Assembly (NCBI RefSeq): GCF_009604455.1
Contig: NZ_WEGL01000003.1
Span: 186,001 to 250,000, forward strand
DNA from: Streptomyces sp. RB17
GTDB taxonomy: Bacteria; Actinomycetota; Actinomycetes; Streptomycetales; Streptomycetaceae
Direction: 5' to 3'
Length of the DNA stretch: 64,000 nt
The notes under the pieces are model-generated. The model ran no database searches and was not told the DNA's origin. It saw only the letters and a list, made by a program, of their open reading frames with translations. A program made the position numbers and the translations under genes. Below, piece after piece: positions 1 to 8,898 of this stretch; within the stretch, counting starts at the first letter, position 1, and every line of letters begins with the position of its first letter.

Positions 1-949
1 TGTCCCCGAGGAGTTCCCGGAACGCCGTGGCCACCACGTCCGGGTACTCCATCATCGCCACGTGCCCGGCGTCCGGCAGGGAGAGCAGGCGCGAGTCCGG
101 GAAGGCGCGGGCGGCCCGGCGGGCCATGCGGAAGCCGACCAGCTGGTCGCGGCCACCGTAGATCAGCAGGGTCGGCGCGAGCACACGCTCGGCCTGGCGC
201 CACAGCCCGTGCTGTCCGCCGAGCGTGTAGGCGTTGACGATCCCACGCGCGGAGCGGGCCATCGCGTCCCAGAAGTACGGCAGCTGCAGCCGCCGCTCCA
301 GTTCCTCCACGGCGTGCTGGAACGCCTCGGGCGACACCCGCCCGGGGTCGCCGTAACAGAGCCCCAGGACCCCGCGCACCCGCTGCTCGGCCGTCCACTC
401 CTTGGTGAACCGTGTGAACAGGGCGGCGACACCCGGCACGCCGAGCAGTGCGGTCGGCGCCGCGGTGCGCTGGATGCGCAGCTCCGGCAGGGCCGGCGAC
501 ACGAGCGTGAGCGTACGGACGAGGTCGGGGCGTACGGCGGCCACGCGCGTGGTGACCGCGCCGCCGAGCGAGTTGCCGAAGAGGTGGACCGGGCCGCGCC
601 CGGCCGCGTCGAGATAGCGGATCACCGCGCGCGCGTGCCCGGTGACGGAGTAGTTGCCGTCGTCCGGGGGCGGGGAGTCGCCGAAGCCCGGCAGGTCGAC
701 CGCCTCGCTGTCGACGACGCGGTCCAGCTCGGCCATCAGTGACGACCAGTTCTGCGAGGAGCCGCCGAGCCCGTGGACGTACAGCGCGGGCGGCAGGCCC
801 TCGCGCGCGGGGCGGCGGGACCGGATCGACAGGGTGACTCCGGGCAGCCCCACTGACCGCAGCCGCTCGCCCTCGCCGACCCTGACGGGCGCCACCCTGG
901 GAAGGGCACTGCTGGCGGCCGGCACGGACGGCGACTCGGTCGAAGACAT
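1..949 (-). CDS. Alpha/beta hydrolase, 3' end cut by window edge
   Basis: The minus-strand frame begins with ATG at 949 and stays open to base 1, so about 316 residues are visible and the C-terminus is missing. An oxyanion-type HGLGGS segment lies near residue 80, the nucleophile elbow GNSLGG near residue 126, and a DAGH motif near residue 297 probably supplies the catalytic histidine. This is the order of an alpha/beta hydrolase (esterase, lipase or haloalkane-dehalogenase-like). The substrate cannot be told from sequence. No signal peptide is seen, so it is probably cytoplasmic. It is divergent from the small acidic protein gene at 1173, with a 223-base spacer. The fold is secure, the specific activity unknown. 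Confidence 0.85.
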   Translation of the reverse strand, partial: MSSTESPSVPAASSALPRVAPVRVGEGERLRSVGLPGVTLSIRSRRPAREGLPPALYVHGLGGSSQNWSSLMAELDRVVDSEAVDLPGFGDSPPPDDGNYSVTGHARAVIRYLDAAGRGPVHLFGNSLGGAVTTRVAAVRPDLVRTLTLVSPALPELRIQRTAAPTALLGVPGVAALFTRFTKEWTAEQRVRGVLGLCYGDPGRVSPEAFQHAVEELERRLQLPYFWDAMARSARGIVNAYTLGGQHGLWRQAERVLAPTLLIYGGRDQLVGFRMARRAARAFPDSRLLSLPDAGHVAMMEYPDVVATAFRELLGD

Positions 950-1172
950 GCGGCAATGTTACGAGGTGATCACGCCGTGGCTCATGTGTTCGCCGTCACA
1001 GAGTGAACCATGGGGCACGGGTGAACCGGAACCGGACCGGGAGCCGGACCGGTCGGCTACGAACGGACGAGACGGCATGGCGTCCGGTTCCGCTGTCTCC
1101 TAGGCTCGTACAGAGGGCACCCGCATGTGGCCCCTGCTTCTTCCAGGGACATTCGTAGGAAGGGAGCCCACC

Positions 1173-1397
1173 ATGGCCTACGACCCCACCGAACCCGACA
1201 CGATCGAGGACCTGGAGGCTGACACGGTCCCGGAGACCGACGTCGAAGCCAACGAGGTGGACGCCGCCGAGCAGCACGCCGACATCAATCCGGACCGTGA
1301 CGACCCCATGACGGGCGTGGATCCGGACCGTGGGAACGAGGCCGATCTGGTCGAACAGGCGCGTGTGGTCACGCTCGACGAGGACGACTACCGCTGA
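1173..1397 (+). CDS. Small acidic hypothetical protein, 74 aa
   Basis: An ATG at 1173 follows a good ribosome site (GGAAGGGAG). The product is strongly acidic: Asp and Glu make up roughly a third of residues, and there are almost no aromatics. The repeated DPDRG/NPDRDD motif suggests an intrinsically disordered peptide. No signal peptide or membrane segment is visible. I do not recognise a function. It lies between a hydrolase on the other strand and a TetR regulator on the same strand, 179 bases upstream of the latter's chosen start. Codon bias fits the genome, which supports a real gene. Confidence 0.65.
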   Translation: MAYDPTEPDTIEDLEADTVPETDVEANEVDAAEQHADINPDRDDPMTGVDPDRGNEADLVEQARVVTLDEDDYR

Positions 1398-1576
1398 CCT
1401 TGCGGGGACTCCCGCGGCCCCACGAGGAACCCGCCCGGCTCGCGCGGAGCCCGCCTGCGGCTTTCGTCGCCGTCCGGTACGTGAAATTCTGCGCTCGCAC
1501 CGCGCACACCACGGTTACCGAAAAGTACGATGGCCGCGCGGCTGACACTGCGATATGGACGACTTTGGGAGGCGGC

Positions 1577-2218
1577 GTGACAGCCATCGAGCAAACTGAG
1601 GCGGCCCGCCCACGTGGCACCCGTCTGCCGCGCCGAGCCCGACGGAACCAATTGCTGGGCGCCGCCCAGGAGGTTTTCGTCGCGCAGGGCTACCACGCGG
1701 CGGCGATGGACGACATCGCCGAGCGGGCGGGCGTGAGCAAGCCGGTGCTCTACCAGCACTTCCCCGGCAAGCTCGACCTCTACCTCGCCCTGCTGGACCA
1801 GCACTGCGAGTCGCTGATCCAGGCGGTGCGCAACGCACTGGCGTCGACGACCGACAACAAGCAGCGTGTCCGGGCGACCATGGACGCCTACTTCGCCTAC
1901 GTCGAGGACGACGGCGGCGCCTTCCGGCTGGTCTTCGAGTCGGACCTGACGAACGAGCCTGCCGTCCGCCAGCGCGTCGACAAGGTCACCAACGACTGCG
2001 CCGAGGCGATCTGCGACGTCATCGCCGAGGACACGGGCCTGTCGCGCGCGGAGTCGATGCTGCTCGCCTCCGGCCTCGGCGGTCTCGCCCAGGTGGTGGC
2101 CCGTTCCTGGCTGCACAGCGACCGCAGCGTGCCGCGCGACCAGGCGGTGCAGCTGCTGACCTCGCTGGCCTGGCGGGGCATCGCCGGATTCCCGCTGCAC
2201 GGCACCGAACACCACTGA
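1577..2218 (+). CDS. TetR-family transcriptional regulator
   Basis: Product of 213 aa from GTG at 1577, chosen because GGGAGGCGG lies just upstream; the frame is open further back but without a ribosome site. Residues about 20-66 form the TetR helix-turn-helix (RRNQLLGAA, then DDIAERAGVSKPVLYQHF). The remainder is an all-helical ligand-binding domain. In family knowledge, a TetR gene followed by a DUF3107 gene, then a MiaE-like gene and a DEAD-box helicase, is also the arrangement around the mycobacterial FasR regulator of fatty-acid synthesis. A FasR-like role is therefore possible but is inference only. The ligand and operator are unknown. Confidence 0.88.
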   Translation: MTAIEQTEAARPRGTRLPRRARRNQLLGAAQEVFVAQGYHAAAMDDIAERAGVSKPVLYQHFPGKLDLYLALLDQHCESLIQAVRNALASTTDNKQRVRATMDAYFAYVEDDGGAFRLVFESDLTNEPAVRQRVDKVTNDCAEAICDVIAEDTGLSRAESMLLASGLGGLAQVVARSWLHSDRSVPRDQAVQLLTSLAWRGIAGFPLHGTEHH

Positions 2219-2352
2219 CGGCCGTTTGTTCCCATTCGCTGTTCGCTGACGGCGTTCCGGCCCGTGGCGTGCAGGTCCTCTCACCGGACTAATGTGTGCT
2301 GGGTACGGCGCGGAAGATCGCGCACATCACTGACCGTCGGAGGGACATAGCC

Positions 2353-2580
2353 GTGGAGGTCAAGATCGGCGTGCAGTACGCGCCCCGCGAGATCGTTCTG
2401 GAGAGCGGTCAGAGCGTCGAGGAGGTCGAGCGCCTGGTGTCCGAGGCGCTGTCCGGCAAGACGCAGTTGCTGACCCTCCAGGACGAGAAGGGCCGCAAGG
2501 TCCTGGTGCCGACGGACCGCCTGGCGTACGTGGAGATCGGCGAGCCGACCGTGCGCAAGGTGGGGTTCGGCGCGCTGTAG
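2353..2580 (+). CDS. DUF3107 family protein, 75 aa
   Basis: GTG at 2353 is preceded by GGAGGGACA. The 75-residue product starts VEVKIGVQYAPREI and ends VRKVGFGAL, which matches the small actinobacterial DUF3107 family. It is probably one compact beta-alpha domain. The family often sits beside a TetR regulator and a DEAD-box helicase, as here, but its function is unknown. An earlier frame opening at 2296 lacks a ribosome site. A strong hairpin directly follows the stop and ends the transcript. Confidence 0.85.
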   Translation: MEVKIGVQYAPREIVLESGQSVEEVERLVSEALSGKTQLLTLQDEKGRKVLVPTDRLAYVEIGEPTVRKVGFGAL

Positions 2581-2592
2581 GCCGACGTCGTG

Positions 2593-2629
2593 GGAAGGGC
2601 CCGGCGGCCGTGTGCCGCCGGGCCCTTCC
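2593..2629 (+). terminator. Hairpin terminator after DUF3107 gene
   Basis: A perfect 16-bp stem (2593-2608 with 2614-2629, arms beginning GGAAGGGCCCGG) with a 5-base loop begins 13 bases after the stop codon. There is no long U tract, as is usual for high-GC actinobacteria. Confidence 0.8.
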
Positions 2630-2749
2630 ACTTGTGCGGTGCACACGGTTGGAGCACAACTCCTCCACGGCGGAGGATTGCACTCCGCAGGTCACGGGTA
2701 TGACGGGCTACGACCGTCAAGGCAGACGTGCCGTGGGAGGGACCCGGAG

Positions 2750-3016
2750 ATGATCCTGGAAGCGCTCGCATCCGCTGTGCTGGGTCTCGTCCTCGCCTGG
2801 GCGGCGTCGTACCGCCTGTCCCACCGCCTGCCGGCCCGCCCGCTGGTGCTCTGCACGGGCATCGCCGGCGCCCTCTTCGGCGACTTCGTCACCCACACCG
2901 CCCTCGGCCCCGGCACCGCCTGGCTGAGCCTCCTCGGCGCCGCGGCCATCTCGGCGGCTTCCCTGTCCCTGCTCATCCGCCCGGCAGGAAGACTGCGCCG
3001 ATCAGCGACGGCGTAG
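2750..3016 (+). CDS. Small membrane protein, 88 aa
   Basis: ATG at 2750 follows GGGAGGGACC. The 88-aa product has hydrophobic segments at about residues 2-20, 32-48 and 56-80, with an Arg-rich C-terminus. This suggests two or three membrane spans. I do not recognise the family. It lies alone after a terminator and before the convergent MiaE-like gene. A genus-wide intergenic repeat begins about 30 bases after its stop. The small size and simple composition leave some doubt, but the start signal and bias support it. Confidence 0.65.
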   Translation: MILEALASAVLGLVLAWAASYRLSHRLPARPLVLCTGIAGALFGDFVTHTALGPGTAWLSLLGAAAISAASLSLLIRPAGRLRRSATA

Positions 3017-3047
3017 CAACGGCACCTTCGCAGCGGGGGCGAGCAGC

Positions 3048-3097
3048 AACCCCTAGGGGCGCGGGGAACTGCGCGACCAGCCCCCACGCACCCGCAG
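3048..3097. repeat. Streptomyces intergenic repeat, copy 1
   Basis: The core GGGGCGCGGGGAACTGC followed by GCGACCAGCC recurs at 10732-10784 with few changes. Both copies sit between genes. It contains the self-complementary CCCCTAGGGG at its left end. Repeats of this type are common in Streptomyces spacers. The function is unknown. Confidence 0.75.
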
Positions 3098-3140
3098 CCG
3101 CGAGCATCCCCGCAACCACCCCCCAGAGCGCACCCGGCTC

Positions 3141-3887
3141 TCAGGCCGCGAGGCCCAGCGCAGCCATTCGCTTGGTGTGCGCCTCGGTGATCCGCGAGAA
3201 CATCTTTCCGACCTCCGCGAGGTCGAACCCGTCGGCCACCCCGCCCACGAGCATCGTCGACAGTGCGTCCCGGTCGGCGACCACCCGCTGGGACTGCGAC
3301 AGCGCCTCGCCCATCAGCCGCCGCGCCCACAGCGCCAGTCGGCCCCCGACCCGCGGGTCGGCGTCGATGGCGGCCCGCACCTTCTCCACCGCGAACCCGG
3401 CGTGCCCGGTGTCGTCGAGAACGGCGAGAACCAGCTCCCGGGTGTCGGAGTCGAGGCGCGCCGCGACCTCCCGGTAGAAGTCGCTCGCGATCGAGTCGCC
3501 GACGTACGCCTTGACCAGGCCCTCCAGCCAGTCCGAGGGCGCGGTCTGCTTGTGGAAGCCGTCGAGCGCGGCGACGAACGGGTCCATCGCGGCCGTCGGC
3601 TCCTCGCCGATCTCGGTCAGCCGGTTCCGCAGCCGCTCGAAGTGGTGGAACTCGGCCGAGGCCATCTTCGCCAGCTCCGCCTTGTCCGCGAGGGTGGGCG
3701 CGAGCTTCGCGTCCTCCGCGAGCCGCTCGAACGCCGCCAGCTCCCCGTACGCGAGCGCGCCGAGCAGGTCCACGACGGCGGCGCGGTACTGCGGATCGGC
3801 GGAGGCCTGCGCCCAGTCCTGGGCGGCGACACCGGTGGGTTGGGCGGAGGCGGCGGACGCGTTCTCAGGCTTGTCAGAGCTAGTCAT
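3141..3887 (-). CDS. MiaE-like ferritin-fold protein
   Basis: Product of 248 aa from ATG at 3887. Four long helices carry diiron-type ligands: a Glu in YGELAAFE (near residue 43), an EFHHFE motif (near residue 73), and later Glu and DDTGH motifs (near residue 160). This matches the ferritin-like tRNA-(ms2io6A)-hydroxylase-type family of actinobacteria, whose substrate has not been settled. The first 20 residues are low-complexity and poorly conserved in type. It is divergent from the DEAD-box helicase, a pairing also known in mycobacteria. A metal-dependent oxidase or hydroxylase role is inferred from the fold only. Confidence 0.85.
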   Translation of the reverse strand: MTSSDKPENASAASAQPTGVAAQDWAQASADPQYRAAVVDLLGALAYGELAAFERLAEDAKLAPTLADKAELAKMASAEFHHFERLRNRLTEIGEEPTAAMDPFVAALDGFHKQTAPSDWLEGLVKAYVGDSIASDFYREVAARLDSDTRELVLAVLDDTGHAGFAVEKVRAAIDADPRVGGRLALWARRLMGEALSQSQRVVADRDALSTMLVGGVADGFDLAEVGKMFSRITEAHTKRMAALGLAA

Positions 3888-4293
3888 GAGGCGCACAATA
3901 GCCCGCTTGCGTGGCGTCGGAAGGTCCCTGTGGATCAGTGTGACCACCACGACGTGACCAAATCGGCCATCGCATGTGCGCGAATCCGGGGTATGGTGGT
4001 AATGCGCCTGCGAGAGTGCGTCGACGGTGTTCGACGTCTCGGAACAGGGCGCACGCATGAGGATGCCCGGTCGGTGGCCCGATCGGCTCCGACCCGACAG
4101 CCCTCCCTGGCCGTACGGCACAGTACGTACGACGACCGGAGGGACACCCTCAGCGGTACGAGCGCTAGAGCGTCGGCAGTGGTCCCGTGTCATACGGCTT
4201 GCCCTGAGTGGCTCGCCCGTACGGCGGCCGACGTCCCCGGCACGGTCGCACATGACCCCCGCGCTCGCCTCGCGCCGCGCACACAGAAGAGGC
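3888..4293. other. Divergent leader region upstream of helicase gene
   Basis: The 406-base spacer between divergent genes has no convincing ORF with a ribosome site. A relatively A/T-rich patch near 3990-4010 (GGTATGGTGGTAATG) is a plausible promoter zone. The remaining 280 or so bases would form a long 5' leader for the helicase, a common arrangement for DEAD-box helicase genes. No specific riboswitch fold was recognised. Confidence 0.4.
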
Positions 4294-6723
4294 ATGACCC
4301 TGACTACCACGTTTCGAGACCTCGGAATCCTTCCCGAGACGGCCGAGGCCCTGGAGGCCGTCGGCATCATCACTCCCTTCCCCATCCAGGAGATGACGCT
4401 CCCCGTCGCCCTGTCCGGCACGGACGTCATCGGCCAGGCCAAGACCGGCACCGGCAAGACGCTGGGCTTCGGTCTTCCGCTCCTGGAGCGCGTCACCGTC
4501 CCCGCCGACGTAGAGGCCGGACGCGCCGCCCCCGAATCCCTCACCGACGCCCCGCAGGCGCTCGTCGTCGTCCCCACGCGCGAGCTGTGCACCCAGGTCA
4601 CCAACGACCTGCTGACGGCGGGCAAGGTCCGTAACGTACGCGTGACCGCGATCTACGGCGGCCGGGCCTACGAGCCCCAGGTGGAGGCCCTGAAGAAGGG
4701 CGTCGACGTGGTCGTCGGCACCCCGGGCCGCCTCCTCGACCTCGCGGGCCAGAAGAAGCTGAACCTGAAGCACGTCAAGTGCCTGGTCCTCGACGAGGCC
4801 GACGAGATGCTCGACCTGGGCTTCCTGCCCGACGTCGAGAAGATCATCGACATGCTGCCGGTCAAGCGCCAGACCATGCTGTTCTCGGCGACCATGCCGG
4901 GCGCGGTCATCGGCCTCGCGCGCCGCTACATGTCCCGGCCCACGCACATCCGCGCCACCGCGCCGGACGACGAGGGCGCGACGGTCGCGAACATCAAGCA
5001 GTTCGTCTACCGCGCGCACAACATGGACAAGCCGGAGATGGTCGCCCGCATCCTGCAGGCCGACGGCCGCGGGCTCGCGATGATCTTCTGCCGTACGAAG
5101 CGCACGGCCGCCGACATCGCCGAGCAGCTCCAGCAGCGCGGTTTCGCCTCAGGCGCGGTCCACGGCGACCTCGGCCAGGGCGCGCGCGAGCAGGCGCTGC
5201 GCGCCTTCCGCAACGGCAAGGTCGACGTCCTGGTCTGCACCGACGTCGCCGCGCGCGGCATCGACGTCGAGGGCGTGACCCACGTCATCAACTACCAGTC
5301 CCCCGAGGACGAGAAGACGTACCTGCACCGGGTCGGCCGTACGGGCCGCGCGGGCGCCAAGGGTACGGCGATCACGTTCGTCGACTGGGACGACATCCCG
5401 CGCTGGCAGCTGATCAACAAGGCGCTGGAGCTGGACTTCAACGACCCGGTGGAGACGTACTCCTCCTCCCCGCACCTGTTCTCCGACCTCGGCATCCCCG
5501 CGGGCACCAAGGGCGTCCTGCCGCGCTCGGAGCGGACCCGTGCCGGTCTGGAAGCGGAGGAGCTGGAGGACCTCGGCGAGACCGGCGGGCGTGGCGCTCG
5601 CGGCCGCGGCCGTGGTGGCCGGGACGAGCGTGGTGGCCGGGACGAGCGTCGTGGCCGTCCCGAGTCCGGCACCGCCGAGCGCGAGCGTACGGACCGTACG
5701 CCGCGCCGTCGCCGCCGCACCCGTGGCGGGGCGCCGCTCGACGCCGGCGCGGCCACTGCGGTGCCGGCGTCCGAGTCGGGCGCCGCGGAGGCCACCGGCG
5801 TGGAGGAGCCGAGCGCTTCCCGCACGCTGCGCCGCCGTCGCCGTACGCGCGGCGGGGGATCGGCGCAGCCGGTGACGACGGCCGCCGAGGCCGCCGTCGA
5901 GTCGGTGGCCACGGCGGAGGGCCCGGCCCAGCTGGAGACCCCTGAGCCCCAGGAGACCCACGAGTCCGCGGAGACCCCTGTGGCCCCGGAGAAGCCGCGC
6001 CGCCGCCGTACCCGCAAGTCGGCGGAGTCGGCCGCGCCCGGCACGGCGCCCGAGGCCACCGCGTCCGAAACGCCGGAGCCGGAGACGGCGCCTGTGGAGG
6101 CCGCGCCCGTGGAGGCGCCGGAGGCCAAGCCGCGCCGCCGCACCCGCAAGACGGCCGAGCCCGCCGCCGAGACGGCCGTCGCCACGGCCGAGGGCACGGA
6201 AGCGAAGCCGCGCCGCACGCGGAAGACGGCCGCCGCCACCCCGGAGACGACCGAGGCGGCACCGGCGGACACGGAGGCGGAGCCCAAGCCCCGCCGCACC
6301 CGCAAGAAGGCCGCCACCGCCCCGGAGACGACCGAGGCCCCCGAGGCCGAGGCCAAGCCCCGCCGCACCCGCAAGACGGCCGCCGCGGCCGAGCCCGCCG
6401 CCGAGACGGCCGTCGCCACGGCCGAAGGCACGGAAGCCAAGCCCCGCCGCACCCGCAAGAAGGCCGCCACCGCCCCGGAGACGACCGAGGCCCCCGAGGC
6501 CGAGGCCAAGCCCCGCCGCACCCGCAAGGCGGCCACCGCGGTCGTCGAGGCGGACGGGGATGCCGAGGTGGCCGCGCCGAAGGTCCGGCGGACCCGCAAG
6601 GCCGTCGCCAAGGCGGTCACTGCGGAGATTCCGGCGCAGGCCACCGAGGAGCCGGAGCCGGCGGCCACGCCGCGTCGCCGTACCCGTAAGGCCACGGCTG
6701 CCGTCGAGGTCACCGAGGGCTGA
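4294..6723 (+). CDS. DEAD-box RNA helicase with long basic repeat tail
   Basis: Product of 809 aa from ATG at 4294 (AGAAGAGG upstream). Residues 1-400 are a RecA-like two-domain helicase core. The FRDLGI Q-motif region is at the start, Walker A AKTGTGKT near 49, DEAD near 167, SAT near 198 and HRVGRTGRAG near 345. After about residue 430 comes an RGG-like GRGRGGRDERGG stretch, then roughly 330 residues of repeated K/R-rich PRRTRK blocks separated by Glu/Ala/Thr linkers. The core is RhlE/DeaD-like and likely remodels RNA or ribosomes; the tail probably binds RNA. Near-identical DNA blocks at 6292-6371 and 6451-6530 show recent repeat expansion. A strong terminator follows. Confidence 0.93.
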   Translation: MTLTTTFRDLGILPETAEALEAVGIITPFPIQEMTLPVALSGTDVIGQAKTGTGKTLGFGLPLLERVTVPADVEAGRAAPESLTDAPQALVVVPTRELCTQVTNDLLTAGKVRNVRVTAIYGGRAYEPQVEALKKGVDVVVGTPGRLLDLAGQKKLNLKHVKCLVLDEADEMLDLGFLPDVEKIIDMLPVKRQTMLFSATMPGAVIGLARRYMSRPTHIRATAPDDEGATVANIKQFVYRAHNMDKPEMVARILQADGRGLAMIFCRTKRTAADIAEQLQQRGFASGAVHGDLGQGAREQALRAFRNGKVDVLVCTDVAARGIDVEGVTHVINYQSPEDEKTYLHRVGRTGRAGAKGTAITFVDWDDIPRWQLINKALELDFNDPVETYSSSPHLFSDLGIPAGTKGVLPRSERTRAGLEAEELEDLGETGGRGARGRGRGGRDERGGRDERRGRPESGTAERERTDRTPRRRRRTRGGAPLDAGAATAVPASESGAAEATGVEEPSASRTLRRRRRTRGGGSAQPVTTAAEAAVESVATAEGPAQLETPEPQETHESAETPVAPEKPRRRRTRKSAESAAPGTAPEATASETPEPETAPVEAAPVEAPEAKPRRRTRKTAEPAAETAVATAEGTEAKPRRTRKTAAATPETTEAAPADTEAEPKPRRTRKKAATAPETTEAPEAEAKPRRTRKTAAAAEPAAETAVATAEGTEAKPRRTRKKAATAPETTEAPEAEAKPRRTRKAATAVVEADGDAEVAAPKVRRTRKAVAKAVTAEIPAQATEEPEPAATPRRRTRKATAAVEVTEG

Positions 6724-6736
6724 TCGGCACCAGCCA

Positions 6737-6774
6737 GCGGCTGCCCGGTCCACAGTGGTGGACCGGGCAGCCGC
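6737..6774 (+). terminator. Terminator after helicase gene
   Basis: A perfect 17-bp stem (6737-6753 with 6758-6774) with a 4-base loop lies 14 bases after the stop and is followed by ATTTTC. Confidence 0.85.
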
Positions 6775-6908
6775 ATTTTCGGCCGCCGCGCCGTTGTGCT
6801 GCGGGCCCGTCTCCCGACTGCGGATCCGTTCTGGCCGTTCACGCAGTTCCAGCGACCCGCCCCCGCACAGCCGCACCGCAGGCAAACCCCGCCCGATAAC
6901 CTCTCCCC

Positions 6909-7790
6909 ATGAGCAGGCCCGCCACCTTCGTCCCGCCCCCCGGTGCCCGTGCGTACGCGCTGCGGACCGCGCGCGGGGAGTTCGCCGTCGTCGACGCTCC
7001 CGTGGCCGACGGGGTGGAGCCCCGAGGGGTGGCACTGTTGCTGCCGGGGTTCACGGGGAGCAAGGAGGACTTCAATCCGCTGCACGTGCCGCTCGCGCGG
7101 CGCGGGTACCGGACCGTGGCCGTGGACGGACGCGGGCAGTACGAGTCGGACGGGCCGGAGACCGACGAATCGGCTTACGCGCAGCAGGAGTTGGCGCGGG
7201 ACGTGCTGGCGCAGGCGGCGGCGCTCGGGGAGCCGGTGCATCTGCTGGGGCACTCCCTCGGCGGGCAGATCTCGCGCGCGGCCGTACTGATCGACCACAC
7301 ACCCTTCCGGTCTCTCACCCTCATGGCCTCCGGCCCCGCGCAGATCTCGGAACCCCAGCAGCAGCGCGTGAAGCTGCTGCGGGACGCCCTCGCGGTGATG
7401 ACCATGGGCCAGGTGTGGGACGCGATGCGGGCGATGGAGACGCCCGAGGAGACCGAGACGGCGGCGCTCGACGGCGGCCTCGACGACCGCGACGACCTGC
7501 AGCGCCGCTGGCTGGGCACCAGGCCCGCCCAACTCATCGCCACCGGGCGCCAGTTGTGCGTGGAACCGGACCGGGTCACGGAACTGGCCGCGCTGCCACT
7601 GCCGTTCCACGTCCTGTCCGGCGCGCGGGACGACACCTGGCCGCTGCCCCTGCTGGACGACATGGCGGTACGGCTGAGCGCACGGCGGACGGTGATCGAG
7701 AACGCCGAGCACTCCCCCAACACCGACCAGCCCCTCGCCACGGCCCGCGCGATCGCCGACTTCTGGGACACCGCGGCCGAGCAGGGTTAG
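6909..7790 (+). CDS. Alpha/beta hydrolase
   Basis: Product of 293 aa from ATG at 6909. The oxyanion region LLPGFTGSKED lies near residue 45, the nucleophile elbow GHSLGG near residue 115, an acid candidate in SGARDDTWP near residue 240 and a catalytic His in NAEHSPN near residue 265. It is a cytoplasmic alpha/beta hydrolase with a short cap; the substrate is unknown. It overlaps the convergent NYN-domain gene by four bases at the stops. In family knowledge a hydrolase next to this helicase is common in Streptomyces. The fold is secure, the activity not. Confidence 0.88.
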   Translation: MSRPATFVPPPGARAYALRTARGEFAVVDAPVADGVEPRGVALLLPGFTGSKEDFNPLHVPLARRGYRTVAVDGRGQYESDGPETDESAYAQQELARDVLAQAAALGEPVHLLGHSLGGQISRAAVLIDHTPFRSLTLMASGPAQISEPQQQRVKLLRDALAVMTMGQVWDAMRAMETPEETETAALDGGLDDRDDLQRRWLGTRPAQLIATGRQLCVEPDRVTELAALPLPFHVLSGARDDTWPLPLLDDMAVRLSARRTVIENAEHSPNTDQPLATARAIADFWDTAAEQG

Positions 7791-8707
7791 TACTGCGCCT
7801 GCAGATGGTCCCAGAAGCCGTCCCGCAGGGCGCGGCGCAGGTCCGCCTGGCCGCGCAGGGAGTACTGGAGCAGGCCCTCGGCCTCGACCAGCAGGTCCTG
7901 GTCGACGGAGCCCGGGAGGTAGGGGTGGCCGGGAAGCAGTTCCACCAGGGCCTCGCGGCCTCGGGAGACGAGCCACTTCGCGGCGATCTGGGCGCCCACG
8001 AAACGGACGTCCTCGCGGGTGGGGCGGGTGCCGGCGGTGGCGTCGTAGGCGGCGGCGGTGCGGCGGGAGACGTACGGCTTGAAGAACTCGAGGTCGAGGG
8101 TGCGCTGGCTGTCGACCTCCCACAGGAGGGGTTCCGCCTGGTTGCGGCCCTCGGGGGCCTCGATGCCCCACAGGTGGACGCGGGCGCCGTAGCCCTGTGC
8201 CGCCTCGACCGCCGAGACCAGGTCCTCGTCGCCGCCCAGCAGGGCGGCGTCGCTGATCGCGCGGTGCCTCGCCAGTGATTCGAGGTCGCTGCGGATCAGG
8301 GAATCGACGCCCTTCTGCTGGTTGTTGGCGTTGAGGTTGCCGAGGCGGACCTTGACGTCGGGGAGTTCGGCGATCGACTGCTGCTCGGCGGTGTGGATGC
8401 GCCGGCGGGCGCCGTCGTACCAGTACACGCGCAGCAGGCGGCTGTCCGCGAAGACCTGGCGGGCCCGGTCGATGAGGGCCTCGATCAGCCCCTCGGCGTC
8501 GAGGTCGAAGGCCCGGCGGTCCTCGGTACCGGCGACCAGCCGGCCCGCCGCCGCGTACAGGTAGCCCGCGTCGACGAAGATCGCGTGGGTGGAGGGCGTC
8601 TTCGCCACCTCGGCGAGCATGCGTTCCAGCAGCTCGTTCGTGCGGTCGATGCGGGCGCCCAGGGCCGCCAGGTCGTCGTTCATCGCCTCCATTGTCCCGG
8701 TGGTCAC
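7787..8707 (-). CDS. NYN domain protein (LabA/DUF88-like putative ribonuclease)
   Basis: Product of up to 306 aa. The longest start is GTG at 8707; ATG codons at 8692 and 8683 are alternatives, and a GGAGG overlaps that area. A short N-terminal coiled region (LGARIDRTNELLERML) precedes the NYN fold. AIFVDAGYLY near residue 45, a Trp-Tyr-Asp strand near 90, QQKGVDSLI near 130 and GGDEDLVSAV near 160 supply the expected acidic residues of a PIN-like nuclease. The C-terminal 110 residues may be a LOTUS/OST-HTH-like extension, but this is uncertain. Such proteins probably cleave RNA. The target is unknown. Confidence 0.85.
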   Translation of the reverse strand: MTTGTMEAMNDDLAALGARIDRTNELLERMLAEVAKTPSTHAIFVDAGYLYAAAGRLVAGTEDRRAFDLDAEGLIEALIDRARQVFADSRLLRVYWYDGARRRIHTAEQQSIAELPDVKVRLGNLNANNQQKGVDSLIRSDLESLARHRAISDAALLGGDEDLVSAVEAAQGYGARVHLWGIEAPEGRNQAEPLLWEVDSQRTLDLEFFKPYVSRRTAAAYDATAGTRPTREDVRFVGAQIAAKWLVSRGREALVELLPGHPYLPGSVDQDLLVEAEGLLQYSLRGQADLRRALRDGFWDHLQAQY

Positions 8708-8898
8708 GCTGCGAACACAACCGCTCCCGATCGGTTCCGCACCCTCCGCTTACCAGTCAGTAATTAGTTGTTCGAAAAATTTCTTTAGCGTAGGGAATGT
8801 TTGTAACAAGCAGCACGTTGACTGCTCACGAGGCCGGAGAACCTCCGGCCCACCAAGTAGTTCTCCTCAGGAGGATGACCAGACGAAGGGAGAAGCCC

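Noticed and set aside
5292..8720. Minus-strand open frame of 1142 codons
   Set aside because: It runs antisense through the DEAD-box helicase tail, a hydrolase and the NYN gene; composition is Arg/Pro/Ser shadow of high-GC codons and no domain is seen.
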